From Chitinophagaceae bacterium (GTDB lineage: Bacteria; Bacteroidota; Bacteroidia; Chitinophagales; Chitinophagaceae): a stretch of DNA of 64,000 nt. The DNA lies in contig CANGNA010000020.1 in the NCBI GenBank assembly GCA_947455215.1, forward strand, positions 1 through 64,000, written 5' to 3'. Both the position numbers and the translations under genes were made by a program. Under the pieces are notes generated by a model. The model was not told the DNA's origin. It was given only the letters and a program-made list of their open reading frames with translations, and did not search any database. Positions 51,655 through 60,228 of the stretch are shown one piece after another (position 1 is the first letter of the stretch; each line of letters begins with the position of its first letter).

Positions 51655-51864
51655 TTCATGGTAAGTTTAGGCAACAAAGATAAGCAGTGTAAGCATCACC
51701 CTTCTTATACCAATCAAACTTCACAACACTGCATCACATGTCATTGCGCCGTAGGCGCAAAATGTCTGTAGCACACGTAAACCCTTTTTGGACAGTGTGC
51801 CATAGGTACACCACAATTATAACCGTGCCTGATTTTGATGTTTAAATGATATGCTGTCTGCGCA

Positions 51865-52530
51865 CTATATAACATCAATGTTTATCTCCCGCTCTATTGG
51901 GGTCTCACTTAGCGTTTTCATTCTAAAACCGCCTCCTTCACTATATTCAGCTACTTGCTCTCTTTTTACACCTTTCATTTTTATGGTTTTGTTATCTATC
52001 CAACCCACAATGATCTCATCATTGCCCAACAACTCTATCTCGTTTAGCTCTTTGAGGGGTAACAGAAGCGGTTCCGAAAAATTGAATAACTTTAAAACTG
52101 TAGGGCGGGCCCAATAACAGCCAAGCACTGCAAGCGTGTTACCATCCGGAGACAACTTAAAATCTGTCCAGATAAAACCATTTTCAGCAGGGGAATAGCT
52201 TTCCATTATCTTATTTGTAAGGTTTATCATTGTCTGCCCTCCTGATACATCCTCTGCACATACTAAAAACTCTTTACTGTCCTTCTCTAGCCACTCATAA
52301 AAACAATGGTCATTTACGAGAAAACTGAACATTGCAACTTCAGTTTTTAGTTCACTAATAACAACAGTGCTGTAGTGTAGGTTCTTGTGTGTGGATGAGA
52401 ATACGTATTGAGTTATATCAACGCAAAAATTACCTGATGGAGAGTGAGAACGCTCACTGTCTATTCTCTTAAAATCCAGCGTTGCAAATTCCTGGCTAAT
52501 GCGTTTCCTATACTCTATAATATGATTCAT
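51865..52530 (-). CDS. Unknown protein with a WD/propeller-like segment
   Basis: A protein of 221 residues, no signal or membrane helix. DFKLSPDGNTLAVLGCYWA followed by LKLFNFSEPLLLPL resembles a single propeller blade. No family recognised. Relatively AT-rich and with a different amino-acid bias (Lys/Asn/Ile) from its neighbours, so recent acquisition is possible. Possibly co-transcribed with 52564-53187, 33 bp upstream. Confidence 0.6.
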   Translation of the reverse strand: MNHIIEYRKRISQEFATLDFKRIDSERSHSPSGNFCVDITQYVFSSTHKNLHYSTVVISELKTEVAMFSFLVNDHCFYEWLEKDSKEFLVCAEDVSGGQTMINLTNKIMESYSPAENGFIWTDFKLSPDGNTLAVLGCYWARPTVLKLFNFSEPLLLPLKELNEIELLGNDEIIVGWIDNKTIKMKGVKREQVAEYSEGGGFRMKTLSETPIEREINIDVI

Positions 52531-52563
52531 ATTTTTTAGTTAGTCTGTAGCAAATACCTCCCA

Positions 52564-53187
52564 TCACTCATACGCATCAAAATGCCTGGTAGATAACTTT
52601 CTGCCGATACCCGATGTATACCCATTGCTCTTGGTCTCTTCTACCAGCGCAGTAATAGCGGGCTTTATGTCTGTGGTCAGTTGCTTACTCCATTTTGTAA
52701 GCGGAAATGTTACCCCTTGCAGGTATATCTTTTTAGAATTCTCTTTGGCAAGCGGTGTAAGATCAAGGCAAAGCTCTGGCGGTGCCGATCTGGATGCACC
52801 CTCATATCTTATGGTAAACGGCAAATCAGCTATCGTTCCCTTCATGCAAATAGTAGTATGGAAAAAATAGTTTTTAGCATGGTAGGGTTCAATGGTATAA
52901 CCCGGACCTATAAGCGACATAATAGATAGTTCAGACTCATCGCTGGCCAGCCTTTTGATCACCTTAAAAGCATTAAGCGAGGGTATAATGGAGACAACGA
53001 AATACAGCAGGCAGTAAAGTAACAAGAACGACATAAAAAGCGACCACGAAAAGCCATCGTCATTCACCTGCCCGCCACTGCGGGCCACTACTGTCACAAT
53101 AGCACCGATGATGCACACCCTTACCAGCACCTTGTACTTATTTAACGACCAGAAATTAAGGGCTATGCCATTTGTTAGTTCTTCCAT
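52564..53187 (-). CDS. Unknown membrane protein
   Basis: About 207 residues from ATG 53187. Two N-terminal helices (VRVCIIGAIVTVVAR, SLFMSFLLLYCLLYFVVSII) are followed by a soluble domain of about 130 residues (YTIEPYHAKNYFFHTTICMKGTIADLPFTIRYEG). The layout of two helices then a compact domain occurs in many orphan Bacteroidota proteins. Divergent from the 53283 gene. Confidence 0.6.
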   Translation of the reverse strand: MEELTNGIALNFWSLNKYKVLVRVCIIGAIVTVVARSGGQVNDDGFSWSLFMSFLLLYCLLYFVVSIIPSLNAFKVIKRLASDESELSIMSLIGPGYTIEPYHAKNYFFHTTICMKGTIADLPFTIRYEGASRSAPPELCLDLTPLAKENSKKIYLQGVTFPLTKWSKQLTTDIKPAITALVEETKSNGYTSGIGRKLSTRHFDAYE

Positions 53188-53282
53188 AATAGGGATAAAT
53201 TGTATTATCGAAAATAACATTATTCCGTGGCTCACAGCTCCTTTTATTTATACGATAGCCTAACTTTATACGAACACACCTC

Positions 53283-54128
53283 ATGGGCACTATAACTTTA
53301 GATGAAGCCATAAAGAAAGGCAGGATGCAATTACACATCATTCCCGTTGTAATGATGATGGCCTGCATTATACTGGTAGGGCTTAGCGTCACCCTGATGC
53401 CCAACGGATCGGAATGGTTGAATGTATTGGGTTTCGGCGGCCTTATTCTGAGCATTGTTATTCCACTTGCCTATAGCATGTTCATGCTGCCGCGCTGGCG
53501 TATATGGGCCTTCACTCATGTAGCCAACGTGCACGAGCTAAAACGTACTGCTATACTCGCACGCGTCTACCCTAAAGACGACAGCTTCCTGTGGCGGATA
53601 GAAATAAAGTCGGCACGGCAGAAACAACAACTACAGGAGCTGGAACAACGCTTCCTGGAACCAGAGGTATTTGAAGATGATCTGTCTATAGCAGACCATA
53701 CAGAATACTGCTATCCCAAGGCCGACAAATGGGCATTCCTCTTATGCTCACTCGCCGGCCTGGCAGGAGGATTGATAATGATAGACAGGCAACGGTTATA
53801 CCCCTGCATCATCATGTTCTTGTGTTCGGCATTGTTTGGCGCCATGGCGATAAAGCGCTTCCGGTCCACCGAGCCACAGCTCACGCTCAGCAACGAGGGC
53901 ATCTATAGCAAGAAGCATGGCTTCCATCCATGGGTAGATATCGAGAATGAAAAGATATACTGGGTGAGCGCAGGTAAATCATCGTACTACGGCCTGTCTT
54001 ACGATGTTCTGGGCAAGCACATCGATATGTCCCTGAGAGACATTGCGGGCTTGGGGTCTTACAAGATAGACCATGTAATGCGCACCTACAGGGGGCGATA
54101 TATGATACAACAATACATCAACCAATGA
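53283..54128 (+). CDS. Unknown four-helix membrane protein with PH-like tail
   Basis: A protein of 281 residues: two helices near 20-65 (VVMMMACIILVGLSVTLM, LILSIVIPLAYSMFML), a soluble stretch of about 80 residues rich in Gln/Glu, two helices near 155-190, then a C-terminal domain QLTLSNEGIYSKKHGFHPWVDIENEKIYWV. The last resembles STM3941/bacterial PH-like domains. Its stop overlaps the next ATG by 4 bp (ATGA), so it heads an operon that may run into the four-cysteine/TonB array. Confidence 0.65.
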   Translation: MGTITLDEAIKKGRMQLHIIPVVMMMACIILVGLSVTLMPNGSEWLNVLGFGGLILSIVIPLAYSMFMLPRWRIWAFTHVANVHELKRTAILARVYPKDDSFLWRIEIKSARQKQQLQELEQRFLEPEVFEDDLSIADHTEYCYPKADKWAFLLCSLAGLAGGLIMIDRQRLYPCIIMFLCSALFGAMAIKRFRSTEPQLTLSNEGIYSKKHGFHPWVDIENEKIYWVSAGKSSYYGLSYDVLGKHIDMSLRDIAGLGSYKIDHVMRTYRGRYMIQQYINQ

Positions 54129-54601
54129 GATCAATATTCTATTGCTGCCTTGCAGCACTGCTCATCGTAGCCACATACAGCACTTATGGCCAGGCAAAGC
54201 ACACATCGTCGTCTGCAATAAAAAAGGCAGAACAGCTGTATACCCGCGCCATCAGCGAGTATATAGATGCCATGTACAAGCCGGGCGTTACACGGCCGGA
54301 CACATTGTTCATTGGCCGCAATGTAGATATGCCCCGCATACAGTTACCCCGAACTATCAATGGCCTCAATATCCTGATGCTCACCAGCGAGGAAGGAGAA
54401 CGTAAACTGAGCTATCGCAAAACACTCATATACCTGAATGTAGTAGGCTGGATAGACCCGCAAAAGTCCGAGTTCATTATTGTGGCCTTCAATGCTTTTA
54501 AGCCGCAACACAATTGCAATATGCATTTCAGCCATACCCCGGTGGGCGATAACATCAAACTGGATAGCCTTTCTTTCCAGTATCCCTATACTGTAAAGTA
54601 A
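54125..54601 (+). CDS. Small secreted protein of unknown function
   Basis: A protein of 158 residues with signal peptide (FYCCLAALLIVATYSTYG then Q). The mature part (YTRAISEYIDAM, TLFIGRNVDMPRIQLPRTINGLNI, EFIIVAFNAFKPQHNCNM) matches no family I can name. It is translationally coupled to the preceding membrane protein and lies 86 bp before the first four-cysteine gene. Confidence 0.65.
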   Translation: MRSIFYCCLAALLIVATYSTYGQAKHTSSSAIKKAEQLYTRAISEYIDAMYKPGVTRPDTLFIGRNVDMPRIQLPRTINGLNILMLTSEEGERKLSYRKTLIYLNVVGWIDPQKSEFIIVAFNAFKPQHNCNMHFSHTPVGDNIKLDSLSFQYPYTVK

Positions 54602-54687
54602 CAACCGGCAACAGCCCAGATATTTTTTTTGTGCATTGCCCAAGCCACGGCAATACTATTTCGTCTTTAATACATAAGCATTTATGT

Positions 54688-55518
54688 ATGCGAGACCCTT
54701 CTACATATATACAACTCAACAGCCCTTGCCACGAGGATCTTGCCTCGATGAGCCCTACAGAACGCGGCAGGTACTGCACATCGTGCCAGGTAGATGTCAT
54801 AGACTTTTCCCGGCTGTCTGATGCCGAGGTACTAAACATACTGGGCACACTAAAGGGCCAGCCTATGTGCGGCATGTTCACGCCACAGCAGCTGAACAGG
54901 CCGCTGGTGCAGCCTGCAGCGCATCAGTCGCTCATTTTATTATCGCGGAAGAAGATAGCAGCAGCATTACTATTATTCCAGTCGCTGGTCACTGCTGCTA
55001 CAGCACAGGTAAAGACGGCTACCAAAACAGAACAAACAGCTACACCGGTCTCCCCAATCGATAGCACTATAGTGGTAAAAGGGCGCGTGCTCGATGGCTA
55101 TTCACAGGAACCGGTGGCCGGTGTAAAATTAGGGATAAGCTACATATCGCCAGATACTGTGACCGATGCTCATGGCTACTTCGAATTTCATGTAAAACCC
55201 ACGCTACGTAGCAGTTACATAGTGATATCGCATACTGGCATCAGTAATCAAGACCCATTTATAATAGAAGACAAGAACGTACTTGTAGATAGTGCACAAA
55301 AAGAGGAGGTAATACTCTATCGTTACATGGGCGGCACTATCGAGCATACGATAAAGACCTATAAGAAGCCGCTGGTTGACTCTTATGGAGGATTCACTAC
55401 TGTTGTTACCGGACAGGGCGCACTTTATTCCTCACACCCCACGGTCATCAACATGTGGAAGGTGTGGGACCTCTTTGCCAAACCCTTTAAAAGAAAAAAG
55501 CATCATGATAAGAAATAG
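54688..55518 (+). CDS. Four-cysteine membrane protein A with periplasmic carboxypeptidase-regulatory-like domain
   Basis: About 276 residues from ATG 54688. N-terminal domain of 75 residues: C14 (NSPCHEDLASM), C30 and C33 (GRYCTSCQVDVIDF) and C61 (MCGMFTPQQLNR), a zinc-ribbon-like pattern. A single helix follows at about 88-107 (IAAALLLFQSLVTAATAQ). The rest is a CarboxypepD_reg-like beta-sandwich (VVKGRVLDGYSQEPVAGVKLGI, TDAHGYFEF) with a basic tail. Predicted topology is cytosolic ribbon and periplasmic sandwich. Paralogous to the genes at 55974 and 56804. It overlaps the next gene by 14 bp. The domain is common in Bacteroidota but has no known function. Confidence 0.82.
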   Translation: MRDPSTYIQLNSPCHEDLASMSPTERGRYCTSCQVDVIDFSRLSDAEVLNILGTLKGQPMCGMFTPQQLNRPLVQPAAHQSLILLSRKKIAAALLLFQSLVTAATAQVKTATKTEQTATPVSPIDSTIVVKGRVLDGYSQEPVAGVKLGISYISPDTVTDAHGYFEFHVKPTLRSSYIVISHTGISNQDPFIIEDKNVLVDSAQKEEVILYRYMGGTIEHTIKTYKKPLVDSYGGFTTVVTGQGALYSSHPTVINMWKVWDLFAKPFKRKKHHDKK

Positions 55519-55921
55519 CCTGTTACTACTATTTGCCTTGCTGCTTGCCTCTGTAGCTCATGCACAGCATAAGAAGCCGGTCAAGCCGCACGCACCCGTG
55601 CGGCCAGACCCAAAGTATGCCGTATACTGCCCCGCCGAATTCCCCGGCGGCAAAGCTGCCCTCAAGCGCTTCATAGACACAACGTTTAACTACCCCGAGG
55701 CAGCTAAAGAGGCCAACATACAAGGCCGTGTTGTTACCCGGTTCGATATTGATGAAAATGGCAAAGTTGCCGGCATGAAGATACTACGCAGCATTGGCGG
55801 CGGCTGCGAAGAAGAAGCCAAACGGGTTGTTGACCGCATACCGTTATGGCAACCGGCTACTTATAACAATATGCCTGTAACCAGCAAATACACACTGGTG
55901 GTCACCTTCAAACTGGAATAA
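55505..55921 (+). CDS. Secreted TonB C-terminal-domain protein 1, no membrane anchor
   Basis: About 138 residues from ATG 55505. A cleavable signal peptide (SLLLLFALLLASVAHAQ) is followed by a short Lys/Pro linker and a TonB C-terminal domain: FPGGKAALKRFIDTTFNYPE, GRVVTRFDIDENGKV, PLWQPATYNNMPV, YTLVVTF. If the signal is cleaved the domain is free in the periplasm and has no N-terminal helix to contact ExbB/ExbD, unlike true TonB. The start overlaps gene A by 14 bp, implying coupled synthesis. Confidence 0.87.
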   Translation: MIRNSLLLLFALLLASVAHAQHKKPVKPHAPVRPDPKYAVYCPAEFPGGKAALKRFIDTTFNYPEAAKEANIQGRVVTRFDIDENGKVAGMKILRSIGGGCEEEAKRVVDRIPLWQPATYNNMPVTSKYTLVVTFKLE

Positions 55922-55973
55922 GACATGTTTAACAGATATAGGTGTACATTTGAATAAGTACCTTTTTGAGCCG

Positions 55974-56807
55974 ATGGCACAAGCGAGACAGATAACGATA
56001 CCTAACCCATGTAATGAGCCATGGGATGGGATGCGCCCCTCAGGGCAGGGCAGGCATTGTACTGCGTGCCAGCAAACCGTTATCGACTTTACTGCCATGA
56101 CCGACGAGCAGGTGCTCAATGTATATCGCCAGGCTAAGGGGCATACCCCGTGCGGACGGTTCCTGTCCACTCAGCTCAACAGGGAACTGATACCTGCACG
56201 TAAGCCATCTTGGTGGGCAAGAGTGGCCGGCAGGGCCGCTGCGCTGGTACTGCTGTTGCAGTCTGCCTCAGCTTCAGTCCATGCACAGGCAGCGCGAACC
56301 AAAACAGCAACAATACAGCACAGCAACGATAAAGAAGACCATCCAGTAATGACCAGCATCAACGGCCGCGTTGTTGACGGACCTAACGAAACACCCTTAC
56401 CCAACTACCAGGTAAGTATAGCAGGCTATAAGGCAACTACCGATAGCATGGGCTGCTTTACGCTATACATCCCGGCATCGATGGACAACACTAACGCTAC
56501 TATGTTATGCCATCCGGTGGATACATTAGCGCCTGGATATACCTGCAATGTGATAAACGTTAATACTGCTGAATATGCCGGCAACAAAAAAGAGTTCAAG
56601 CATATATTTTCCCATATCATAGCGCTTACCGTTACAACAGACAATGTGTATCACTTCGACCCCAACCAAAGATATATTGTCCAGGGTGTACCACCACAAA
56701 ACCCTGTTTCCATATACGCATTCGATACAAGTAAGCTATATGTAAAGCTGAGCTACTACAAGGTAAAGAAGCACGTAAAACGTATATACAAACCCAAGAA
56801 GAAGTGA
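55974..56807 (+). CDS. Four-cysteine membrane protein B with periplasmic beta-sandwich
   Basis: About 277 residues from ATG 55974. Same architecture as A: C13 (PNPCNEPWDGM), C29/C32 (GRHCTACQQTVIDF), C60 (PCGRFLSTQLNREL), a helix near 86-105 ending in a VHAQ-like site, then a Carboxypeptidase-regulatory-like domain (INGRVVDGPNETPLPNYQVSIAG, DSMGCFTLYI) and a very basic tail (YYKVKKHVKRIYKPKKK). The sandwich is much diverged from that of A and C, whereas the N-terminal 75 residues are conserved, so the cysteine domain is the constrained part. Its last codon overlaps the GTG of gene C by 4 bp. Confidence 0.82.
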   Translation: MAQARQITIPNPCNEPWDGMRPSGQGRHCTACQQTVIDFTAMTDEQVLNVYRQAKGHTPCGRFLSTQLNRELIPARKPSWWARVAGRAAALVLLLQSASASVHAQAARTKTATIQHSNDKEDHPVMTSINGRVVDGPNETPLPNYQVSIAGYKATTDSMGCFTLYIPASMDNTNATMLCHPVDTLAPGYTCNVINVNTAEYAGNKKEFKHIFSHIIALTVTTDNVYHFDPNQRYIVQGVPPQNPVSIYAFDTSKLYVKLSYYKVKKHVKRIYKPKKK

Positions 56808-57589
56808 AGCACCCCATAGCCATAACACTACCCAACCCCTGCGAAGAAAGCTGGGATGCAATGACACCTGCACAAGGTGGCAGGCACTGTGCCATGTGCA
56901 GCAAAACGGTTGTGGATTTCACGTTGATGAGTGATAGCGAGATAATAGACATCTTCCGCAAAGCGAAGAACGACACCCCTTGCGGCCACTTCCGTGCGTC
57001 GCAGCTGAACAGGGAATTGGTAGACACACGAAGGCGACCATCGCTTATTTCTGTGGCAGTAAAGAGGGTCGCCGCAATGTTGCTGTTAGTGCAATCTGCA
57101 ACAAATGCAGTAGCACAACAAAAGAAACCCGTTAACACTCACGTTCAAGGAACTAAGCAAAAGGCTAAGCCGGCTGGCAAGCGCATAGTAGGGTGCCTCA
57201 TCAACTACGGCAGTAATACGCCGGTGGCAGGTGCCCGTATCTGGATCAGAGAGCTGGGTATAGATACGTTCACCAACATAGAAGGCTCTTTTGTTTTTAC
57301 ATTGCCCGACAGCTTTAGCAAAGCTACTGTGCTCGTTGAAAGCTCCGGGCAGCCCTCAGACAGGTACACTGTTATAGAGGAGATCATAACACTTGCTGAT
57401 ATCGTTGCAGGTAAAGAGTTCACCCTTTATCAGTATCCTGTTACCCGTTTGCCCGAACATATTATAGTGCGGGATGCGCTGAGAGACAGAACATACACAG
57501 GGATAGCCCCCATGCAGTATATGGATGTAGCACCCAAACCCACTTTCTGGCAACGCCTCTTTAAACCATTCAAAAAGAGGAAGGGATGA
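56804..57589 (+). CDS. Four-cysteine membrane protein C with periplasmic beta-sandwich
   Basis: A protein of 261 residues from a GTG start. C13 (PNPCEESWDAM), C29/C32 (GRHCAMCSKTVVDF), C60 (PCGHFRASQLNREL), helix near 85-103 (VKRVAAMLLLVQSATNAVAQ), then a sandwich (VGCLINYGSNTPVAGARIWI, TNIEGSFVFTLPDSF) and a basic tail (FKPFKKRKG). The GTG overlaps gene B's stop, and its own stop overlaps the next ATG by 4 bp. Coupling on both sides argues that B, C and the second TonB-domain protein are made in fixed ratio. Confidence 0.82.
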   Translation: MKHPIAITLPNPCEESWDAMTPAQGGRHCAMCSKTVVDFTLMSDSEIIDIFRKAKNDTPCGHFRASQLNRELVDTRRRPSLISVAVKRVAAMLLLVQSATNAVAQQKKPVNTHVQGTKQKAKPAGKRIVGCLINYGSNTPVAGARIWIRELGIDTFTNIEGSFVFTLPDSFSKATVLVESSGQPSDRYTVIEEIITLADIVAGKEFTLYQYPVTRLPEHIIVRDALRDRTYTGIAPMQYMDVAPKPTFWQRLFKPFKKRKG

Positions 57590-58029
57590 ACATTGTCCGT
57601 GCTATAATTTGTGCTTCCTCATTGCTATTGGCCATGCCTGCAACCGCCCAACAGAAGCATACCAAACCACGCCCCCGCAGCAAGGGTGTTATTGCTATAT
57701 CTGCACCGCCGGAAGTATACACCTATGTGGAACAGCAACCGGAATACGCAGGTGGCACTGCTGCACTCAACAAGTTTCTCGATGAGCATTTATACTATCC
57801 TGATGTAGCACGAGAAAATGAGGTAACAGGGAAAGTATTAGTGCGCTTTTTAGTTGACGAAGAAGGAACAGTAACACATGTAAAAGTGGTAAAAGGCATA
57901 GGCTATGGCTGCGATGAAGAGGCACTACGGGTAGTAAAGGCCATGCCCCGCTGGCACCCCGGCAAGGTGAATGGCAAGCCGGTAAGAACTATGTACCTGC
58001 TGCCTATTGTGTTCCGCATCAATAACTGA
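57586..58029 (+). CDS. Secreted TonB C-terminal-domain protein 2, no membrane anchor
   Basis: A protein of 147 residues. Signal peptide (IICASSLLLAMPATAQ), a basic Pro-rich linker, then a TonB C-terminal domain: EYAGGTAALNKFLDEHLYYPD, TGKVLVRFLVDEEGTV, PRWHPGKVNGKPV and a final strand. Paralogue of the protein at 55505 (shared GG-AAL-F, YP-A, V-RF-D, CEEEA/CDEEA and the W-P motif). As with that protein no membrane anchor remains after cleavage. Last gene of the array; a hairpin follows. Confidence 0.87.
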   Translation: MNIVRAIICASSLLLAMPATAQQKHTKPRPRSKGVIAISAPPEVYTYVEQQPEYAGGTAALNKFLDEHLYYPDVARENEVTGKVLVRFLVDEEGTVTHVKVVKGIGYGCDEEALRVVKAMPRWHPGKVNGKPVRTMYLLPIVFRINN

Positions 58030-58062
58030 TATGGGCCACACCTGTAAGATGTAGCCCATATC
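58028..58062. terminator. Hairpin between the TonB array and comA
   Basis: Perfect 9-bp arms GATATGGGC/GCCCATATC. The left arm starts at the stop codon. No T-run on either side, so termination strength is doubtful. Confidence 0.5.
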
Positions 58063-58081
58063 AATATCGATCGCCTTTTAT

Positions 58082-58843
58082 TTACTTGTTCAGGAACAGG
58101 TGGAAGGTATCGCCACGCAGGCCTACGCGGGTGGCCTCCAGTGGTATCACCTCGTTGGGGGCTATGTTGCCGAGGTTCACGTTGGCGCCCAGCAGCTCCA
58201 GGAAGTATACCTGCTGTGCTTTCTGGGGTGCTTCCCACATGATCTTTTCAGATGGTATCTGGGTGAGTATCTCCTGCACCAGGCCTTCGCGCACCTCGCC
58301 GCTGCCGCGGTATATGCCTACGTTACCGGCTTCGCGGGCTTCTGCTATCACGTAAGATGCTCCTGCTTCCAGCTCGGCACGCATCAGCTCTATCCATTTA
58401 TATGGTGCCATGATGTGCGTAGCGTCCTTGCTGCCCACTTCCGACCACACTGTTACATGCTTGGCCAGCTTCTCTATATAGCCACACTTTTCTATGTGCG
58501 GTATGATGATGGAACCATCCGATACTTCGGCGTGCGTCAGGCCCAGGTCTTTGATCACCTCCAAATAGTCATCAAACTGGTTGCGCACCAGGAAGGCTTC
58601 GAACAGCGTACCACCCAGGTACACAGGTATGTTGTGTTCGCGGTATATGGCTATCTTCTCCTTCAGGTTAGCGGTAACAACACTGGTACCAAAGCCCAGC
58701 TTCACTACATCTACATACGGAGCGGCTACCGACAGGAAGTCGCGCACACCTACCAGGCCCATGCCCTTATCCATTACCATGGTCATACCATTGGTACGTG
58801 GCTTTGCCGTACGCTCGGGTATATTGTTCAGCTTAAAATTCAT
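58082..58843 (-). CDS. comA: Phosphosulfolactate synthase
   Basis: A protein of 253 residues of the ComA family, a TIM barrel that adds sulfite to phosphoenolpyruvate to give (2R)-phosphosulfolactate. Family segments are TNGMTMVMDKGMGL, DVVKLGFGTS, VYLGGTLFEAF, AEVSDGSIIIP and YVIAEAREAGN. In methanogens this starts coenzyme M synthesis. Bacteria of this phylum lack coenzyme M but some make sulfonolipids and other sulfonates, a possible use here. Its neighbour upstream on the same strand is a cysteine/methionine PLP enzyme. Confidence 0.93.
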   Translation of the reverse strand: MNFKLNNIPERTAKPRTNGMTMVMDKGMGLVGVRDFLSVAAPYVDVVKLGFGTSVVTANLKEKIAIYREHNIPVYLGGTLFEAFLVRNQFDDYLEVIKDLGLTHAEVSDGSIIIPHIEKCGYIEKLAKHVTVWSEVGSKDATHIMAPYKWIELMRAELEAGASYVIAEAREAGNVGIYRGSGEVREGLVQEILTQIPSEKIMWEAPQKAQQVYFLELLGANVNLGNIAPNEVIPLEATRVGLRGDTFHLFLNK

Positions 58844-58900
58844 GTATTGTGGTTTTTAAGTTTATCATAAACGGATGCGGCCGGCAGCGGCCATATCCCA

Positions 58901-60055
58901 TTATCCTATGGCCTGATCCAGGTCGGCGATCAGATCTTCTACAGCTTCTATACCTACGCTCAGGCGAATAAGAGAATCGGCCAGGCCGTTGGCTATACGC
59001 TGCTCGCGCGGAATAGAGCCGTGCGTCATGGTAGCCGGGTGACCGATCAGTGATTCCACACCACCGAGCGACTCGGCCAGGGAGAACAGCTTTGTTTTGC
59101 TCAGTACAGCCATTGCCGCATCTATATTGTCATCCTTCAGCGTGAACGATATCATACCGCCATAACCGCGCATCTGCTTCTTAGCTATGTGGTGGTTCGG
59201 ATGATCTTCGAAACCTACCCACAGCACTTTGCCCACCTTAGGATGGTTGCGCAGGTATTGCGCTACGGCTGCACCATTCTCGCAATGGCGCTGCATGCGC
59301 ACGTGCAGTGTTTTGATACCGCGGAGCACCAGCCAGCAATCGTGCGGGCCGGGTACTGCACCACAGCTGTTCTGTATAAAACGCAGCTTCTCGTCGAGCG
59401 CTGCATCTTTCACTATCAGTGCACCATGCACCACATCGCTATGGCCACCCAGGTATTTGGTAGCAGAGTGTAATACGATATCAGCACCCAGGTCGAGCGG
59501 TGTCTGCAGGTATGGCGATGCAAATGTATTGTCGGCTACCAGCAGCAGATTATGTGCCTTGGCTATCTGTGCGCAGGCTTCTATATCAATTACATTCAGC
59601 AGCGGATTGGTAGGCGTTTCTATCCAGATCATCTTAGTAGCCGGTGTCACGAACTTTGTAATGTTCTGTACATCATGCATATCTATGAACTGGAACTTGA
59701 TGCCGTAATTGGCAAACACCTTGGTCATGATACGGTAAGTACCACCATACAGGTCGTTAGATACGATCACCTCATCGCCGGGTGCCAGCAGCTTCATTAC
59801 CGCATCGGTGGCGGCCATACCGCTGCCGAACGACAAGCCGTGGGTACCATTCTCTATAGCAGCCAGTGCGTTCTGCAATACCGTACGTGTTGGGTTCTGA
59901 GTACGGGCGTACTCGTAGCCTTTGTGATCGCCGGGGGCAGCCTGCACGTAGGTAGATGTCTGGTATATCGGGGTCATGATAGCGCCTGTAGTAGGATCGG
60001 GTTCTACGCCGGCGTGTATCAGTTTAGTGTCTAATTTGTAATTTCCGTGTGCCAT
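58901..60055 (-). CDS. Cystathionine gamma-synthase/gamma-lyase (Cys/Met metabolism PLP enzyme)
   Basis: A protein of 384 residues. PIYQTSTYVQ, FGSGMAATDAVM for phosphate binding, DNTFASPYLQTPLDLGAD and the PLP Lys at about 200 (HSATKYLGGHSD) are all present, as is the C-terminal SLGGVESLIGHPATMTH. Synthase and lyase activities cannot be separated reliably from sequence. It lies 57 bp upstream of comA on the same strand; a shared transcript linking sulfur amino acids and sulfonates is conceivable. Confidence 0.93.
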   Translation of the reverse strand: MAHGNYKLDTKLIHAGVEPDPTTGAIMTPIYQTSTYVQAAPGDHKGYEYARTQNPTRTVLQNALAAIENGTHGLSFGSGMAATDAVMKLLAPGDEVIVSNDLYGGTYRIMTKVFANYGIKFQFIDMHDVQNITKFVTPATKMIWIETPTNPLLNVIDIEACAQIAKAHNLLLVADNTFASPYLQTPLDLGADIVLHSATKYLGGHSDVVHGALIVKDAALDEKLRFIQNSCGAVPGPHDCWLVLRGIKTLHVRMQRHCENGAAVAQYLRNHPKVGKVLWVGFEDHPNHHIAKKQMRGYGGMISFTLKDDNIDAAMAVLSKTKLFSLAESLGGVESLIGHPATMTHGSIPREQRIANGLADSLIRLSVGIEAVEDLIADLDQAIG

Positions 60056-60228
60056 AAGTGTGTGTTATTGCGTGAGCAAAGGTATTGGTTTGCCATTTAT
60101 TAACTAAACGGCGGCTGTTATCGGTTTGGTAAAATACCGCGGGCAACAAATTAAGTATATTTTTGGTTGGGTGTATATGCTTTACGTCAGTGCAGGACAC
60201 AGGCAGCGTATAAACTGTTGAAAAGAAA

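Noticed and set aside
58100-58870. 256-codon plus-strand frame opposite comA
   Set aside because: The antisense ComA is unambiguous; this frame is its shadow.
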